64,000 nucleotides of DNA from Ornithinibacillus bavariensis (GTDB taxonomy: Bacteria; Bacillota; Bacilli; Bacillales; Amphibacillaceae), in NCBI RefSeq assembly GCF_018333235.1, contig NZ_BORP01000002.1, positions 124,001-188,000 of the forward strand. The letters run 5' to 3'. The notes beneath the pieces are model-generated. The model had not been told where the DNA came from, did no database searches, and saw only the letters and a program-made list of their open reading frames with translations. This document shows, piece after piece, positions 44,077-52,986 of the stretch; the first letter of the stretch is position 1, and each line of letters starts with the position of its first letter. The translations under genes were made by a program, and so were the position numbers.

Positions 44077-45031
44077 CATTTTTTCTGGCTAGTAACATTC
44101 TGCCTATGATCATATATGCGACAAGGCCAATTACTGTGATACATGCCACAGCATATTTTGCTTCTAAGGAAATGGATGAAGGTGTTATAAAGCCCTCAAT
44201 AATACCAGCTATAATAAAGAGCGGAACAGTTCCGAGAAATAATTGAACAGACCGTTTTCCATGCAGTTTAAGCTGGTATGCTCTAGTATATTTGCCTGGA
44301 GCAAAAAGTTTATAGCCCATCAGTAAGCCTGCACCTCCGGCAATGAAGATGGCTGTTAATTCTATCATGCCGTGCGGAACAATATATGCCCAAAATTCAT
44401 AGCTCATGCCGGAGTGCCAGAATACCCCTGCAAGAGCACCGACGAGTAAGCCGTTATAGATCATTAAGTAAACAGTTAAGATACCGAACGTAATACCACT
44501 CGCAAATGCTAGAATAGCCACCTGTATGTTATTGGTCATGATTTCTGCCGACATAATAGAGGAATCGATGGAATCATGGCCCTCACCTAGACGATCAGGG
44601 TCAATTCCCTGGGATATATCCGTAGGTAATACCGCATATAGATGGAGTGGATCATCGAGAACAGCAAGGAAGCCTGCAAGACCACCAAGAGTGAATAAAA
44701 GAAATGCAGCCACAATGAACTTCCATTGCTCTAATAGTAAACCAACAAATTTTCTCGTGAAAAATTCACGAATTTGTTTTCCACTTGTTACCTGATCTTT
44801 ATAAAGTAAATTATGAGATTTACCTACTAAATCGTTGATATAAGCGGTAACATCTTCGTTAGGAAAATAGGTTTGACTATAGGACAAATGCTGGGCAGCC
44901 TTTTGATAAAGCTGATCAAACTCTTTTAAGCTTTCCCTTGTTATCTGTTTTCTTTTACTTATGATGGCTATGTATTGTTCAAGCTGTTTCCATTCCTCAC
45001 GGTGAAGCTTGATAAACTGTCTAATATCCAA
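44054..45031 (-). CDS. Stage II sporulation protein M (SpoIIM) family membrane protein
   Basis: 325 residues. A soluble helical N-terminus (FIKLHREEWKQLEQYIAII) is followed by about six membrane helices including the SpoIIM-like NNIQVAILAFASGITFGILTVYLMIYNGLLVGA and YIVPHGMIELTAIFIAGGAGLLMGY. SpoIIM proper drives engulfment in sporulation, but this longer group accompanies MoxR/DUF58/RDD genes in many bacteria and its job is unknown. It is divergent from the RDD gene and convergently overlaps the DUF58 gene. Confidence 0.87.
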   Translation of the reverse strand: MDIRQFIKLHREEWKQLEQYIAIISKRKQITRESLKEFDQLYQKAAQHLSYSQTYFPNEDVTAYINDLVGKSHNLLYKDQVTSGKQIREFFTRKFVGLLLEQWKFIVAAFLLFTLGGLAGFLAVLDDPLHLYAVLPTDISQGIDPDRLGEGHDSIDSSIMSAEIMTNNIQVAILAFASGITFGILTVYLMIYNGLLVGALAGVFWHSGMSYEFWAYIVPHGMIELTAIFIAGGAGLLMGYKLFAPGKYTRAYQLKLHGKRSVQLFLGTVPLFIIAGIIEGFITPSSISLEAKYAVACITVIGLVAYMIIGRMLLARKNATVSLDS

Positions 45032-45115
45032 TGGAAAACCTTCCTTCCAATAGTGTACATATACTTATCTTATTATAATTTAATGAATAGTGAAACTTCA
45101 ACAGGGGGATATAGA

Positions 45116-45907
45116 ATGAATCAAGGAAAGGTTGAAATTAAAACGCCGGAATTCGTTTCCCTTCAATATCAGATTGCTGGCCTTGGAAGTCGGGCAGCAG
45201 CAATGATTATTGATCAATTATTAATTATCATTGTTAACTTCATCATCATCTTATTATTTTTAATCGCTAATTCCTCCAGCTTCTTATACCTATCAGATTC
45301 ATGGGTTCCTATTGCAATTGCGGTTCTCATTGTGTTTGTTATTAATTGGGGGTACTTTTTTGTTAGTGAGTATTTTTTTTGTGGGAAAACGTTAGGGAAA
45401 AAGTGGGTTGGTATTCGTGTTATTCAGGAGAATGGCCATAGTGTAACACTATTATCAAGCTTAATCCGAAACCTTCTACGTATTATTGATATGCTACCTA
45501 CTAGTTATTTTGTCGGAATGATTTTTGTGTTTTTCCATTCAAAGCATAAGCGATTAGGTGATATTGTAGCGGGAACTATTGTAGTCCACGAACGTGGAGT
45601 GAAAAAACAAGGCACATCTAAAATGGAAAAAGAAATTGTTCGAAGAGGATTGACTAAGGATAGTGTACAGCTGGAGGAATGGGCATTTCGTTCCTTAGGG
45701 AAGAAGGAATGGGAGCTTTTACGTGTGTATAGTGGGAAATTTCTTCATGTTACCCTCAATGAGAGAGTGGTTCTAACCAGGCAATTAGCGGGTATTTTAC
45801 TACCAAAGGTTGGAATAGAGGTAAATGATAAGGGATATGATGAGCTTGAGAATATATTATTAACCTTATATCTAATAGCAAAAGATGAATGGGAATATGA
45901 GATATAA
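45116..45907 (+). CDS. RDD family membrane protein
   Basis: 263 residues. The RDD pattern GLGSRAAAMIIDQLLIIIVNF lies near residue 25, followed by three helices, and then GKTLGKKWVGIRVIQENG and HSKHKRLGDIVAGTIVV. A soluble C-terminal helical region of about 100 residues follows. ATG 45116 has GGGGGAT upstream; the reading frame is open 47 codons further but without a site. It belongs by content to the MoxR cluster and probably cooperates with the divergent SpoIIM-like protein. Confidence 0.88.
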   Translation: MNQGKVEIKTPEFVSLQYQIAGLGSRAAAMIIDQLLIIIVNFIIILLFLIANSSSFLYLSDSWVPIAIAVLIVFVINWGYFFVSEYFFCGKTLGKKWVGIRVIQENGHSVTLLSSLIRNLLRIIDMLPTSYFVGMIFVFFHSKHKRLGDIVAGTIVVHERGVKKQGTSKMEKEIVRRGLTKDSVQLEEWAFRSLGKKEWELLRVYSGKFLHVTLNERVVLTRQLAGILLPKVGIEVNDKGYDELENILLTLYLIAKDEWEYEI

Positions 45908-45941
45908 TAAAGGGTCTGACGCTTAGCGCCAGACCCTTTAT
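45907..45941. terminator. Strong bidirectional terminator
   Basis: AAAGGGTCTG-rich stem: ATAAAGGGTCTGaCGC (45907 onward) pairs with GCGcCAGACCCTTTAT (ending 45941); it separates the RDD gene from the convergent ABC permease gene. Confidence 0.88.
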
Positions 45942-45965
45942 CAATAATCAAACCCTGCAATAAGT

Positions 45966-47201
45966 CTAGGATCTAATCCACTTCCAAATCTCTCCAGGCG
46001 TAGCATTTTTACCATACATTAAAATACCAACCTTAAAGATTTTTCCAGCTAGCTTCATAAATAGGAAAATACTCAAGACAAGAACTACTAATGCGATTCC
46101 TATTTCCAACAATGGCCAATCCTCTAATACGGTTAAACGCATGATAAGGACACCAGGTGAAGTGAATGGAATATAAGATGCTACCTTTGCAACTATTCCA
46201 CTTGGATCACTTAATACAGGACCAATTATAGCAAATGATAGGAATGGTAACATCATTACTAATCCTTGGAAATTTCCACTAGTAGTCATATCCGACATCG
46301 TAGCTCCAATACCAACGAATATGGCTGCAAATAATAAATATCCTAAAACGGCGATTAAAACTAATAATAATGTCTCCGGAACAAATAGATATTCTAGTAC
46401 GGGTTCATCAATTTTAATAACAGCATATGGAACAACAAATGCGAGAAGAACCGCTACTTGAATGATACCAAGAACAAAGTAGCCGACGATTTTCCCTTGC
46501 ATTAATTCACTTGGTGTTACAGAGGATAAAATAATTTCGGCAATCTTATCTTTCTTTTCCAGTGAGGCACTTTGGAATATCATCATCCCAGTAACCACTA
46601 TCGCAAAAAGGATAACCCCTGCAAAGATGCCAGGAACTAACTTTACTAATGGATCTTCTGCTTCAACAGACTGTTCCCCACTTGCTTGATAGTCCTCTGC
46701 TGCTGTCTCTTCAAATACAACGCCATTTGAGATTACTTTAAGCTGTTCCTCAGATAAATTTAATGAAGCTATACGCGTTTGCTGTAGGGGAGCTGCCAGT
46801 AGCTGTACTTTTGCACTGAAGCCAGAGTCTATCTCATCTGTCGTATAAACTGGTATAACTCCATTGTCTAACGCTTCCTTCGTTAAAAAAATGTAGGCAG
46901 TGTCTTCATTATTTTCTAATTCATCCTTTATTTCATCTTCCTTCAGATCTGTAGGAAGTATATCCCAATCGAGATTGAACTGGTCAGCAGATTCTGTTAT
47001 AGTGTCTAATACATTTAATTGGTCATTAATAAAAACAGTGGTTGATTGTGTTTCATCCTCTGACCCAAATAAGCTTCCTAAAAATCCGAAACCTAATATA
47101 AGAAGCGGAGTTAAGAATAGACCGATTATAAATGACTTATTTTTTATATTCCGTTTAATTTCCCATCTCGCAACCTTCATGGAATTACGCATGGACCTCA
47201 C
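45966..47201 (-). CDS. ABC-2 type permease, NatB/YhaP-like
   Basis: About 411 residues: an N-terminal helix (SFIIGLFLTPLLILGFGFLGSLFG), a large extracytoplasmic domain to about residue 205, then five to six helices (VPGIFAGVILFAIVVTGMMIF, LILSSVTPSELMQGKIVGYF-type motif). This is the NatB layout (sodium efflux or drug/peptide export). It overlaps the ATPase gene by 17 bases. Start choice is unsure: GTG 47201, or in-frame ATG codons at 47192 and 47180. A SPTPSE-like SSVTPSEL segment before helix three is the family signature. Confidence 0.88.
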   Translation of the reverse strand: MRSMRNSMKVARWEIKRNIKNKSFIIGLFLTPLLILGFGFLGSLFGSEDETQSTTVFINDQLNVLDTITESADQFNLDWDILPTDLKEDEIKDELENNEDTAYIFLTKEALDNGVIPVYTTDEIDSGFSAKVQLLAAPLQQTRIASLNLSEEQLKVISNGVVFEETAAEDYQASGEQSVEAEDPLVKLVPGIFAGVILFAIVVTGMMIFQSASLEKKDKIAEIILSSVTPSELMQGKIVGYFVLGIIQVAVLLAFVVPYAVIKIDEPVLEYLFVPETLLLVLIAVLGYLLFAAIFVGIGATMSDMTTSGNFQGLVMMLPFLSFAIIGPVLSDPSGIVAKVASYIPFTSPGVLIMRLTVLEDWPLLEIGIALVVLVLSIFLFMKLAGKIFKVGILMYGKNATPGEIWKWIRS

Positions 47202-48120
47202 CTACTTCCGCGATTAAATTATTGTTTGTCGCAATGTCAATAAAGATTTCATGAAGGGAAATGCGATTGATTTTTAATTCTTGAATAGCTAGATTATTAG
47301 GTAATTGTTTTAGCCAGTTTGTTGGGTCTACCGTTTGTTCTAAATACAGAATAGATGTATCCTCTTTTTGCTCAACACGCTGTACCTGTGGAATATTTTC
47401 TAGAACAGATAATTGATTTTTTCCATGAATAGTACACTTGAAATTTGCGTACTTTGTTTTAACTTCATCAAGAGAACCATAAATTACTTTTTGTCCATTT
47501 TGAATCATGAACAATCTATCACACATTTCCTCTACTAGATTCATTTGATGGGAAGAAAGTAGGATGGCGGTTCCATTTTTAGCTAAACTGCGAATCTCTT
47601 CTTTAAAGAGCTCCTGGCTGACAGGGTCCAGTCCAGAAAATGGTTCATCCAAGATTAATAGTTCCGGCTCATGTAATACGGAGCCTATGAACTGGACTTT
47701 TTGCCCCATTCCTTTGGACAATTCTTCCATTGAAACCTTGTCTTTCCCAACTAAATCAAACTTCTCTAAATACATTAAAATTCTTTCTTTTGCTTTATCA
47801 AGTGGATAATCCTTGAGGTCAGCTAGGTATAATAAAATATCCATTACTTTTACGTTTTTATAAAGGCCCCGTTCCTCGGGTAGGTAGCCAATCTTATTTC
47901 GTGGAATTTCCTTGCCATCATAATTGTGGAACGTTATCGAACCACTGTCTGGATACATAATACCCATAATATTACGAATAGTGGTCGATTTACCTGCGCC
48001 ATTCGGTCCCAAAATGGCCATTATTTCCCCCTTGCGAACCTCAAAAGATATGCCTTTTAAAGCCTGTTTATCTTTAAAGGACTTCTCTAATCCTTCAACT
48101 GTGAGCATGACTTCCTTCAT
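47185..48120 (-). CDS. ABC transporter ATP-binding protein, NatA/YhaQ-like
   Basis: 311 residues with Walker A GPNGAGKSTTIRN, Q-loop GYLPEERGLY, signature LSKGMGQKVQFIGS, Walker B LLILDEPFSGLDP and switch His in LSSHQMNLVEEMCD. The C-terminal ~85 residues form the extra domain typical of NatA/YhaQ. It drives the permease encoded just downstream. ATG 48120 follows GGGAGGAA. Transported substrate unknown. Confidence 0.93.
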   Translation of the reverse strand: MKEVMLTVEGLEKSFKDKQALKGISFEVRKGEIMAILGPNGAGKSTTIRNIMGIMYPDSGSITFHNYDGKEIPRNKIGYLPEERGLYKNVKVMDILLYLADLKDYPLDKAKERILMYLEKFDLVGKDKVSMEELSKGMGQKVQFIGSVLHEPELLILDEPFSGLDPVSQELFKEEIRSLAKNGTAILLSSHQMNLVEEMCDRLFMIQNGQKVIYGSLDEVKTKYANFKCTIHGKNQLSVLENIPQVQRVEQKEDTSILYLEQTVDPTNWLKQLPNNLAIQELKINRISLHEIFIDIATNNNLIAEVGEVHA

Positions 48121-48315
48121 GATATTCCTCCCATAGTAATAGTCATTATTAGAATAACGTATATATTTCCAGCTAGTTATCCGTTAGTAATACGAAGAAA
48201 GTGAAAAAAGGTTTCAAGAATTTGCTAATAGTATTGGAATAATGAAATGCTCTGAACCCTTGTTCACAAGTTAGTCAAAAACAAAACAAAATGTGAAATT
48301 ATGAGCAATAAAATA

Positions 48316-48344
48316 TTTACTAAACGTAAACATCATGTTATTAT
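48316..48344 (+). promoter_or_regulatory. Candidate promoter of the doxX gene
   Basis: TTTACT (48316-48321), 17-base spacer, TATTAT (48339-48344). Transcription would start about 20 bases before the palindrome at 48368. Confidence 0.5.
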
Positions 48345-48367
48345 CTAAGTGTAATAAGGAATATAAC

Positions 48368-48381
48368 CACAATATATTGTG
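48368..48381. promoter_or_regulatory. 14-bp palindrome CACAATATATTGTG upstream of doxX
   Basis: A perfect 14-base palindrome just downstream of the candidate promoter, in a good position for a repressor. It also resembles a single NrdR box, but NrdR sites usually come in pairs and none is seen beside it. Confidence 0.45.
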
Positions 48382-48414
48382 AAATGATGAACATGTATAA
48401 GGAGATGAACGCTA

Positions 48415-48921
48415 ATGATGAATTTCATTCGTGAAAATAAGGTGTTTGCAGGTTTGTTAACAATTATTCGAGTTTATATTGGGTATACTTGGTTAACAGC
48501 AGGGATTGGTAAACTTACAGGTGGTGGATTCGATGCTAGTGGATTCATTCAAGGGGCTATAGCAAGTGCAGGAGGTGAACATCCTGCGGTCCAAGGCTGG
48601 TGGGCAGCTTTTCTTGAAAACGTTGCACTTCCATATGCTGATTTGTTTAGTATGATGGTCATGCTGGGTGAGGTTTTAGTAGGTGCTGCACTAATACTTG
48701 GTATTTTTACGAACTTTGCTGCTGTTATGGGAATGACTATGAACTTTGCGTTTCTATTCAGTGGAACTGTTAGCACAAACGCACAAATGGTACTACTAAC
48801 CATTTTATTAGCAGTTGCAGGCTTTAATGCTGGTAGATATGGATTAGATAGATGGGTAATTCCATTCCTAAAAAGCCATAAACCAATGCGAAAAAACACA
48901 AAAAAAATGGCCGTTGCCTAA
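48415..48921 (+). CDS. DoxX family membrane protein
   Basis: 168 residues with four helices: LLTIIRVYIGYTWLTAGIGKLTG opens the DoxX fold, followed by LGEVLVGAALILGIFTNFAAVMGM and LAVAGFNAGRYGLDRWVI. DoxX proteins are quinone-linked redox or stress-related membrane proteins (thiosulfate:quinone reductase small subunit, CatD, MhqP). AAGGAG precedes ATG 48415. It lies between an ABC system and superoxide dismutase, which loosely suggests a redox-stress role. Confidence 0.88.
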   Translation: MMNFIRENKVFAGLLTIIRVYIGYTWLTAGIGKLTGGGFDASGFIQGAIASAGGEHPAVQGWWAAFLENVALPYADLFSMMVMLGEVLVGAALILGIFTNFAAVMGMTMNFAFLFSGTVSTNAQMVLLTILLAVAGFNAGRYGLDRWVIPFLKSHKPMRKNTKKMAVA

Positions 48922-48935
48922 CATAGTAATTAATG

Positions 48936-48966
48936 AGCCGATCCAATCATGGATCGGTTTTCTTAT
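48936..48966 (+). terminator. Terminator after doxX gene
   Basis: CCGATCCA / TGGATCGG stem (48938-48945, 48950-48957) followed by TTTTCTTATTT. Confidence 0.8.
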
Positions 48967-49045
48967 TTGCCTCCAGTTTTTATGTTTAGTAGTGCAATTA
49001 CATGTAAACAATGTAAATGATTACCATACAACTGGAGGGATTTAC

Positions 49046-49639
49046 ATGAAAAAACATTTGTTTGCTTTAATAATTATTGCTGCTGTTGTAGCGATAGCAA
49101 GCTATGGCTATTCAAAAGCAGATAATAAACGAGCTATAGACAAAGAGAACCCGAGTATTGAAACAGTAGGGCCACTTAAAGAAGAAGGTAAAAAGGTATT
49201 AGTAACCATGATTAATACAAAAGGGGAAACGATAGGTGAGGCTAGACTAGAGCAAACCCCGAATGGCGTTAGTATCAGCCTTGATGCTTCAAAACTGCCC
49301 CAAGGTACACATGGGTTTCATATTCATGAGAATGGATCCTGTGAGTTGCCAAAATTTGAATCTGCTGGTGGACACTTTAACCCAACAAATGCCAAGCATG
49401 GATTCAATAATCCAGATGGTCCGCATGCAGGAGATTTACCAAATATTGAGGTAAAGCCATATGGATTAGTTTCAACAAACGTAATTGCTGAAATGGTTAC
49501 CTTGGAAAAGGGTAAAACTAATTCTTTATTAAAAGAAGGCGGAACTTCCTTAGTTATTCATTCACAGGCTGATGATTATACATCACAGCCAGCCGGCAAT
49601 TCAGGTGAGCGAATAGCCTGTGGCGTAATAGCAGAGTAA
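49046..49639 (+). CDS. sodC: Cu/Zn superoxide dismutase, secreted or membrane-anchored
   Basis: 197 residues. An N-terminal hydrophobic signal or anchor (KKHLFALIIIAAVVAIASYGY) is followed by the SodC beta barrel. All metal ligands are seen: GFHIHENGSC (two His and the disulfide Cys), GGHFNP (bridging His), AKHG, PHAGDLPN (His and Asp) and LVIHSQADDY (His); the second Cys is in RIACGVI. It removes superoxide outside the membrane. The ATG at 49046 follows GGAGGGA; the open frame upstream crosses the previous terminator. Unlike B. subtilis YojM, reported to lack copper ligands, this one appears complete. Confidence 0.93.
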   Translation: MKKHLFALIIIAAVVAIASYGYSKADNKRAIDKENPSIETVGPLKEEGKKVLVTMINTKGETIGEARLEQTPNGVSISLDASKLPQGTHGFHIHENGSCELPKFESAGGHFNPTNAKHGFNNPDGPHAGDLPNIEVKPYGLVSTNVIAEMVTLEKGKTNSLLKEGGTSLVIHSQADDYTSQPAGNSGERIACGVIAE

Positions 49640-49646
49640 TGATGAT

Positions 49647-49685
49647 AAAATGACCCTCTCAAATGAGTGGGTCATTTTATTTCTT
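49647..49685 (+). terminator. Terminator after sodC
   Basis: AAAATGACCC / GGGTCATTTT with an inner CTC/GAG pair (49647-49678), then TATTTCTT. Confidence 0.88.
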
Positions 49686-49690
49686 AAGAT

Positions 49691-49749
49691 GTTAACTTTG
49701 AACAATTTGTGATAAATATTAACAACTTTTTATTGACAAATTTGTTAAC
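49691..49749. promoter_or_regulatory. Inverted GTTAAC repeats, likely DeoR operator
   Basis: GTTAACTTTGAACAATTTGT (49691-49710) and ACAAATTTGTTAAC (49736-49749) are inverted relatives; the second overlaps the -35 region of the operon promoter. A third GTTAAC lies near 49793. Fits autoregulation by the DeoR-type gene that follows. Confidence 0.5.
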
Positions 49750-49761
49750 GAGTAACATAAT
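49733..49761 (+). promoter_or_regulatory. Promoter of the sugar-acid operon
   Basis: Perfect TTGACA (49733-49738), 17-base spacer, CATAAT (49756-49761). Confidence 0.65.
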
Positions 49762-49818
49762 AAGGTGGAAGACAATAAAGGTAATGTTTATCGTTAACCT
49801 ATAAAAAGGATTGATGTC

Positions 49819-50568
49819 ATGCAGCCATCTGATCGTAGAAAATGGATATTTAAAAAAATCACTACTGAAGGAAAGGTTGAAATTGACCAGTTATCAGAAG
49901 AACTCGATGTTTCTTCGATGACAATTCGGAGGGATCTTGACCAATTAGAAGGTTCAGGTCAAGTTATTCGTGTTCACGGTGGAGCAGTAGCTGCTAAATC
50001 ACTCATTACTGAAACCCCTTTTACTACGAAAGAAAGTCGATATATCGTCGAGAAACGAGTTATCGCACAAAAGGCATTAGCATTTATCAAAGAGGGACAA
50101 ACGATTTTGCTGGATTCCGGAACAACTACTCGCGAATTGGCAAAACTGTTAACTACATGGCAAAACCTTACTGTCATAACTAATGATATTAAAATAGCTT
50201 CCGAGCTAGTTGATAGTAAGTTGAAAGTTATTGTTACTGGTGGAGAGTTACAAAGTGAGGTTGGTGCTTTATTCGGACCGCAAACCCATCATCTACTAAA
50301 GCAAATCCATGTAGATGTATTCTTTTTAGGTGCACATGCAATTGACGTAAACGAGGGTGTAACGTCTCCGACTTTTGAAAAATCATTTGTAAAGCAATTA
50401 ATGATAGGAGCAGCTGAGAAGACTTGGCTGGTCGCAGATTCAAGTAAGTTAAACCAAAGAGCTTTTTCTAAAGTATGCGATCTAAAGGAATTGAATGGTT
50501 TTATAACGGATGACTCCTTATCCGATGAGGATAGTAAAAAGTTATCAGAAGTAATTAGGATCTTCTAA
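49819..50568 (+). CDS. DeoR/GlpR family transcriptional regulator
   Basis: 249 residues. N-terminal HTH (QLSEELDVSSMTIRRDLDQLEGSGQVIRVHGGAV, the DeoR signature) and a C-terminal sugar-phosphate-sensing domain with LLDSGTTTRELAKLL, VITNDIKIASEL and TGGELQSEVGALFGP. It should repress the operon until a phosphorylated four-carbon sugar acid or related effector binds. Start ATG 49819 follows AAAAGGATTG. It is first in the operon with kinase, dehydrogenase and permease genes. Confidence 0.92.
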   Translation: MQPSDRRKWIFKKITTEGKVEIDQLSEELDVSSMTIRRDLDQLEGSGQVIRVHGGAVAAKSLITETPFTTKESRYIVEKRVIAQKALAFIKEGQTILLDSGTTTRELAKLLTTWQNLTVITNDIKIASELVDSKLKVIVTGGELQSEVGALFGPQTHHLLKQIHVDVFFLGAHAIDVNEGVTSPTFEKSFVKQLMIGAAEKTWLVADSSKLNQRAFSKVCDLKELNGFITDDSLSDEDSKKLSEVIRIF

Positions 50569-50585
50569 CAAAGAGGTGAAACATC

Positions 50586-51884
50586 ATGAAGGTTGGCGTG
50601 GTTGCAGACGATTTAACAGGTGCCAATGCAACAGGAGTACGTCTTAGTAAGGAAGGGTTTACAGCTGCAACAGTAGTGTTCGATGGGGATATTCCAGATA
50701 CCGCTGAACTCAATGCGATCTGTATAGATACTGATTCACGATATGCACCCGATCAATTAGTTGTAAGAAGGGTCAAAAAAGCAACAAAGCAACTTCGCGA
50801 ATGGGGAGCAAAGGTAATTTGTAAACGGATTGACAGTACGGTTCGCGGAAAAATAGGATTGGAAATTGACACTGTTTTAGGTGAATTGGGAGAGAATAGT
50901 GTTGCAATTGTTGTCGCTGCTTTTCCTGATTCGGGACGTGTTTGCTCAGGTGGATATCTACTAGTTGATGGTATACCTGTACAGGACACGGATGTTGCAA
51001 AGGATCCTGTAATGCCTATTACCGCATCCTATGTTCCAGCAATAATTCAAGAGCAAAGTGAATTCCCTGTAGGCCATATTGGTCTAGATATTGTTTTAAC
51101 AGAATCCTATCAAATTAAAGAGTCCATTGAAGCAGAAATAAAAGAAGGAAAACGGATTATTGTTATTGATGCTGTTACAGATGAGGACATTGATACAATT
51201 GCAGAGGCAATGGCATATATAAAAGGAATTAATTTAGTACCAGTTGATCCAGGACCACTGACAGCAGCATATTCAAAAGCTTATACACATCAGCATTCTG
51301 AACAAAGCAAAATTATTGTAACAGTTGGTAGTGTAACAAGCTTAACAGGTCATCAGCTCCGCTATTTAATGGATAAGACGGACTCAAAGCCAGTGTATGT
51401 TTCAGCTGAGAAGCTTGCAACAATGGGACAGAGCTGGGAAAAAGAAGTGGAGCGTGCGGTTGTAGAAGCACTTGAACAAATTAAGCGAGATGATGTTCTT
51501 ATCATTACTACGCATAAAGAGGGCAATGGTCTTGTTGATTTTAAAACAATTGCAGCGACCGAAAATACAACACAAGATGCACTCGCAAAGCGGATCACAG
51601 ATGGCCTTGCAAAAATCACTAGATTAGTTATGGAACAAACAAACTTCCCAATTCACGGCTGTTTCACAAGCGGTGGGGATGTAACAGCATCCTTATGCGC
51701 GCTGAGTATGGCTTCGGGAATTAAGCTAGAGGATGAAGTTTTGCCTCTTGCAGCATATGGAACCTTGATTGGCGGTCACTTTCCAGACTTACCAATTGTC
51801 ACAAAAGGCGGAATGGTTGGTGACAAAAAGGCTATATTTGCGAGTGTAAAATACTTAAAAACAAAAAGGAGCAATGCAAAATGA
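50586..51884 (+). CDS. Four-carbon acid sugar kinase (DUF1537; D-threonate/D-erythronate kinase type)
   Basis: 432 residues. N-terminal [20 protein letters not shown] and the C-terminal nucleotide-binding [25 protein letters not shown] ... [20 protein letters not shown] are diagnostic of the OtnK/DtnK family. It phosphorylates D-threonate or D-erythronate at O4. Together with the PdxA2-like enzyme next to it, the product would be oxidised and decarboxylated to dihydroxyacetone phosphate. AGAGGTGAA precedes ATG 50586; overlaps the next gene by four bases. Confidence 0.9.
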   Translation: MKVGVVADDLTGANATGVRLSKEGFTAATVVFDGDIPDTAELNAICIDTDSRYAPDQLVVRRVKKATKQLREWGAKVICKRIDSTVRGKIGLEIDTVLGELGENSVAIVVAAFPDSGRVCSGGYLLVDGIPVQDTDVAKDPVMPITASYVPAIIQEQSEFPVGHIGLDIVLTESYQIKESIEAEIKEGKRIIVIDAVTDEDIDTIAEAMAYIKGINLVPVDPGPLTAAYSKAYTHQHSEQSKIIVTVGSVTSLTGHQLRYLMDKTDSKPVYVSAEKLATMGQSWEKEVERAVVEALEQIKRDDVLIITTHKEGNGLVDFKTIAATENTTQDALAKRITDGLAKITRLVMEQTNFPIHGCFTSGGDVTASLCALSMASGIKLEDEVLPLAAYGTLIGGHFPDLPIVTKGGMVGDKKAIFASVKYLKTKRSNAK

Positions 51885-52897
51885 CACAACTTAGAGAAAT
51901 CATTGCAATACCAATGGGAGACCCTGCAGGTATTGGCCCTGAAATAACAGCCAAATCACTAGCAAACAAAGAAATTTATGATATGTGTAAGCCAGTTGTA
52001 GTTGGTGATGCAAATGTATTCAAGAAAGCAATTGAAATTGTAGAGAAGGATTTACAAATAAACATCATCGCTTCCCCTGAGGAAGGGAAATATGAGTATG
52101 GAACAGTGGATTTAATCGATTTAAACAATATCGATATGAATGAATTACAGTATGGAGTTGTCCAAGCACAATGTGGTAAAGCAGCATTTGCCTATATTGA
52201 AACTTCTGTAAATCTTGCTAAAGAAGGAAAAGTAAAGGCATTAGCAACGACACCAATTAATAAGGAATCGTTAAAAGCAGGTGAAATTCCGTACATTGGC
52301 CACACTGAAATGCTGGAGTCACTAACTAATACACAAGATCCATTAACCATGTTCCAGGTTCGTGGCATGCGTATCTTTTTCTTAACTCGTCACTTATCTC
52401 TTAAGGATGCGATAGCCCAAATGACTAAAGAACGTGTTCGGGATTATTTAACACGTTGTGATAAGGCACTTCAGCGTCTTGGTGTTGAAAGCCGTAAGAT
52501 TGCTGTTGCTGGTTTAAATCCACATAGTGGTGAGGGTGGCCTATTTGGAATGGAAGAAGTTGATGAAATTCGACCAGGAATTGAAGCAGCAATTGAGGAT
52601 GGAATTGATGCGGTAGGTCCTGTTCCAGCAGACTCTGTATTTCATCAAGCATTACATGGTAAATACGATGCTGTCTTATCTTTATACCATGATCAAGGTC
52701 ATATCGCGGCGAAGATGACTGACTTCCACCGCACTATTTCAATTACGAATGGCCTTCCTTTCCTAAGAACATCTGTTGATCACGGTACAGCATTTGATAT
52801 TGCTGGGAAAAATATAGCTTCAAGTGTCAGCATGGAGGAATGTATCAAGCTGGCAGCTCAATACGCACCACGATTTACTGCTGAAACAATGGAATAA
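51881..52897 (+). CDS. pdxA2: PdxA2-type 4-phospho-D-threonate/erythronate dehydrogenase
   Basis: 338 residues of the PdxA family: [20 protein letters not shown] at the start, [38 protein letters not shown] and the metal-binding [14 protein letters not shown] with [12 protein letters not shown]. PdxA proper acts in vitamin B6 synthesis; the operon with a DUF1537 kinase marks this as PdxA2, which oxidises and decarboxylates the phosphorylated sugar acid to dihydroxyacetone phosphate. Start by ATGA overlap. Confidence 0.9.
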   Translation: MTQLREIIAIPMGDPAGIGPEITAKSLANKEIYDMCKPVVVGDANVFKKAIEIVEKDLQINIIASPEEGKYEYGTVDLIDLNNIDMNELQYGVVQAQCGKAAFAYIETSVNLAKEGKVKALATTPINKESLKAGEIPYIGHTEMLESLTNTQDPLTMFQVRGMRIFFLTRHLSLKDAIAQMTKERVRDYLTRCDKALQRLGVESRKIAVAGLNPHSGEGGLFGMEEVDEIRPGIEAAIEDGIDAVGPVPADSVFHQALHGKYDAVLSLYHDQGHIAAKMTDFHRTISITNGLPFLRTSVDHGTAFDIAGKNIASSVSMEECIKLAAQYAPRFTAETME

Positions 52898-52914
52898 AGA
52901 AAAGGTTTTACTTA

Positions 52915-52941
52915 GCTAGGGATAATTATTCTATCCCTAGC
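52915..52941 (+). other. Intra-operon hairpin between pdxA2 and the permease gene
   Basis: Perfect 10-bp stem GCTAGGGATA / TATCCCTAGC with a seven-base loop and no T-tract. Probably an mRNA stabiliser or processing site, separating soluble enzymes from the transporter. Confidence 0.5.
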
Positions 52942-52986
52942 CATTCCATAAATAATGAAAGCCATTACAAATTGGGGGGAAAGAAA

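Noticed and set aside
44975-45115. N-terminal extension of the RDD protein
   Set aside because: It runs through the divergent promoter region, and a GGGGGAT site points to ATG 45116.
48914-49045. N-terminal extension of SodC
   Set aside because: It crosses the doxX terminator; the signal peptide beginning at ATG 49046 with GGAGGGA is a proper start.
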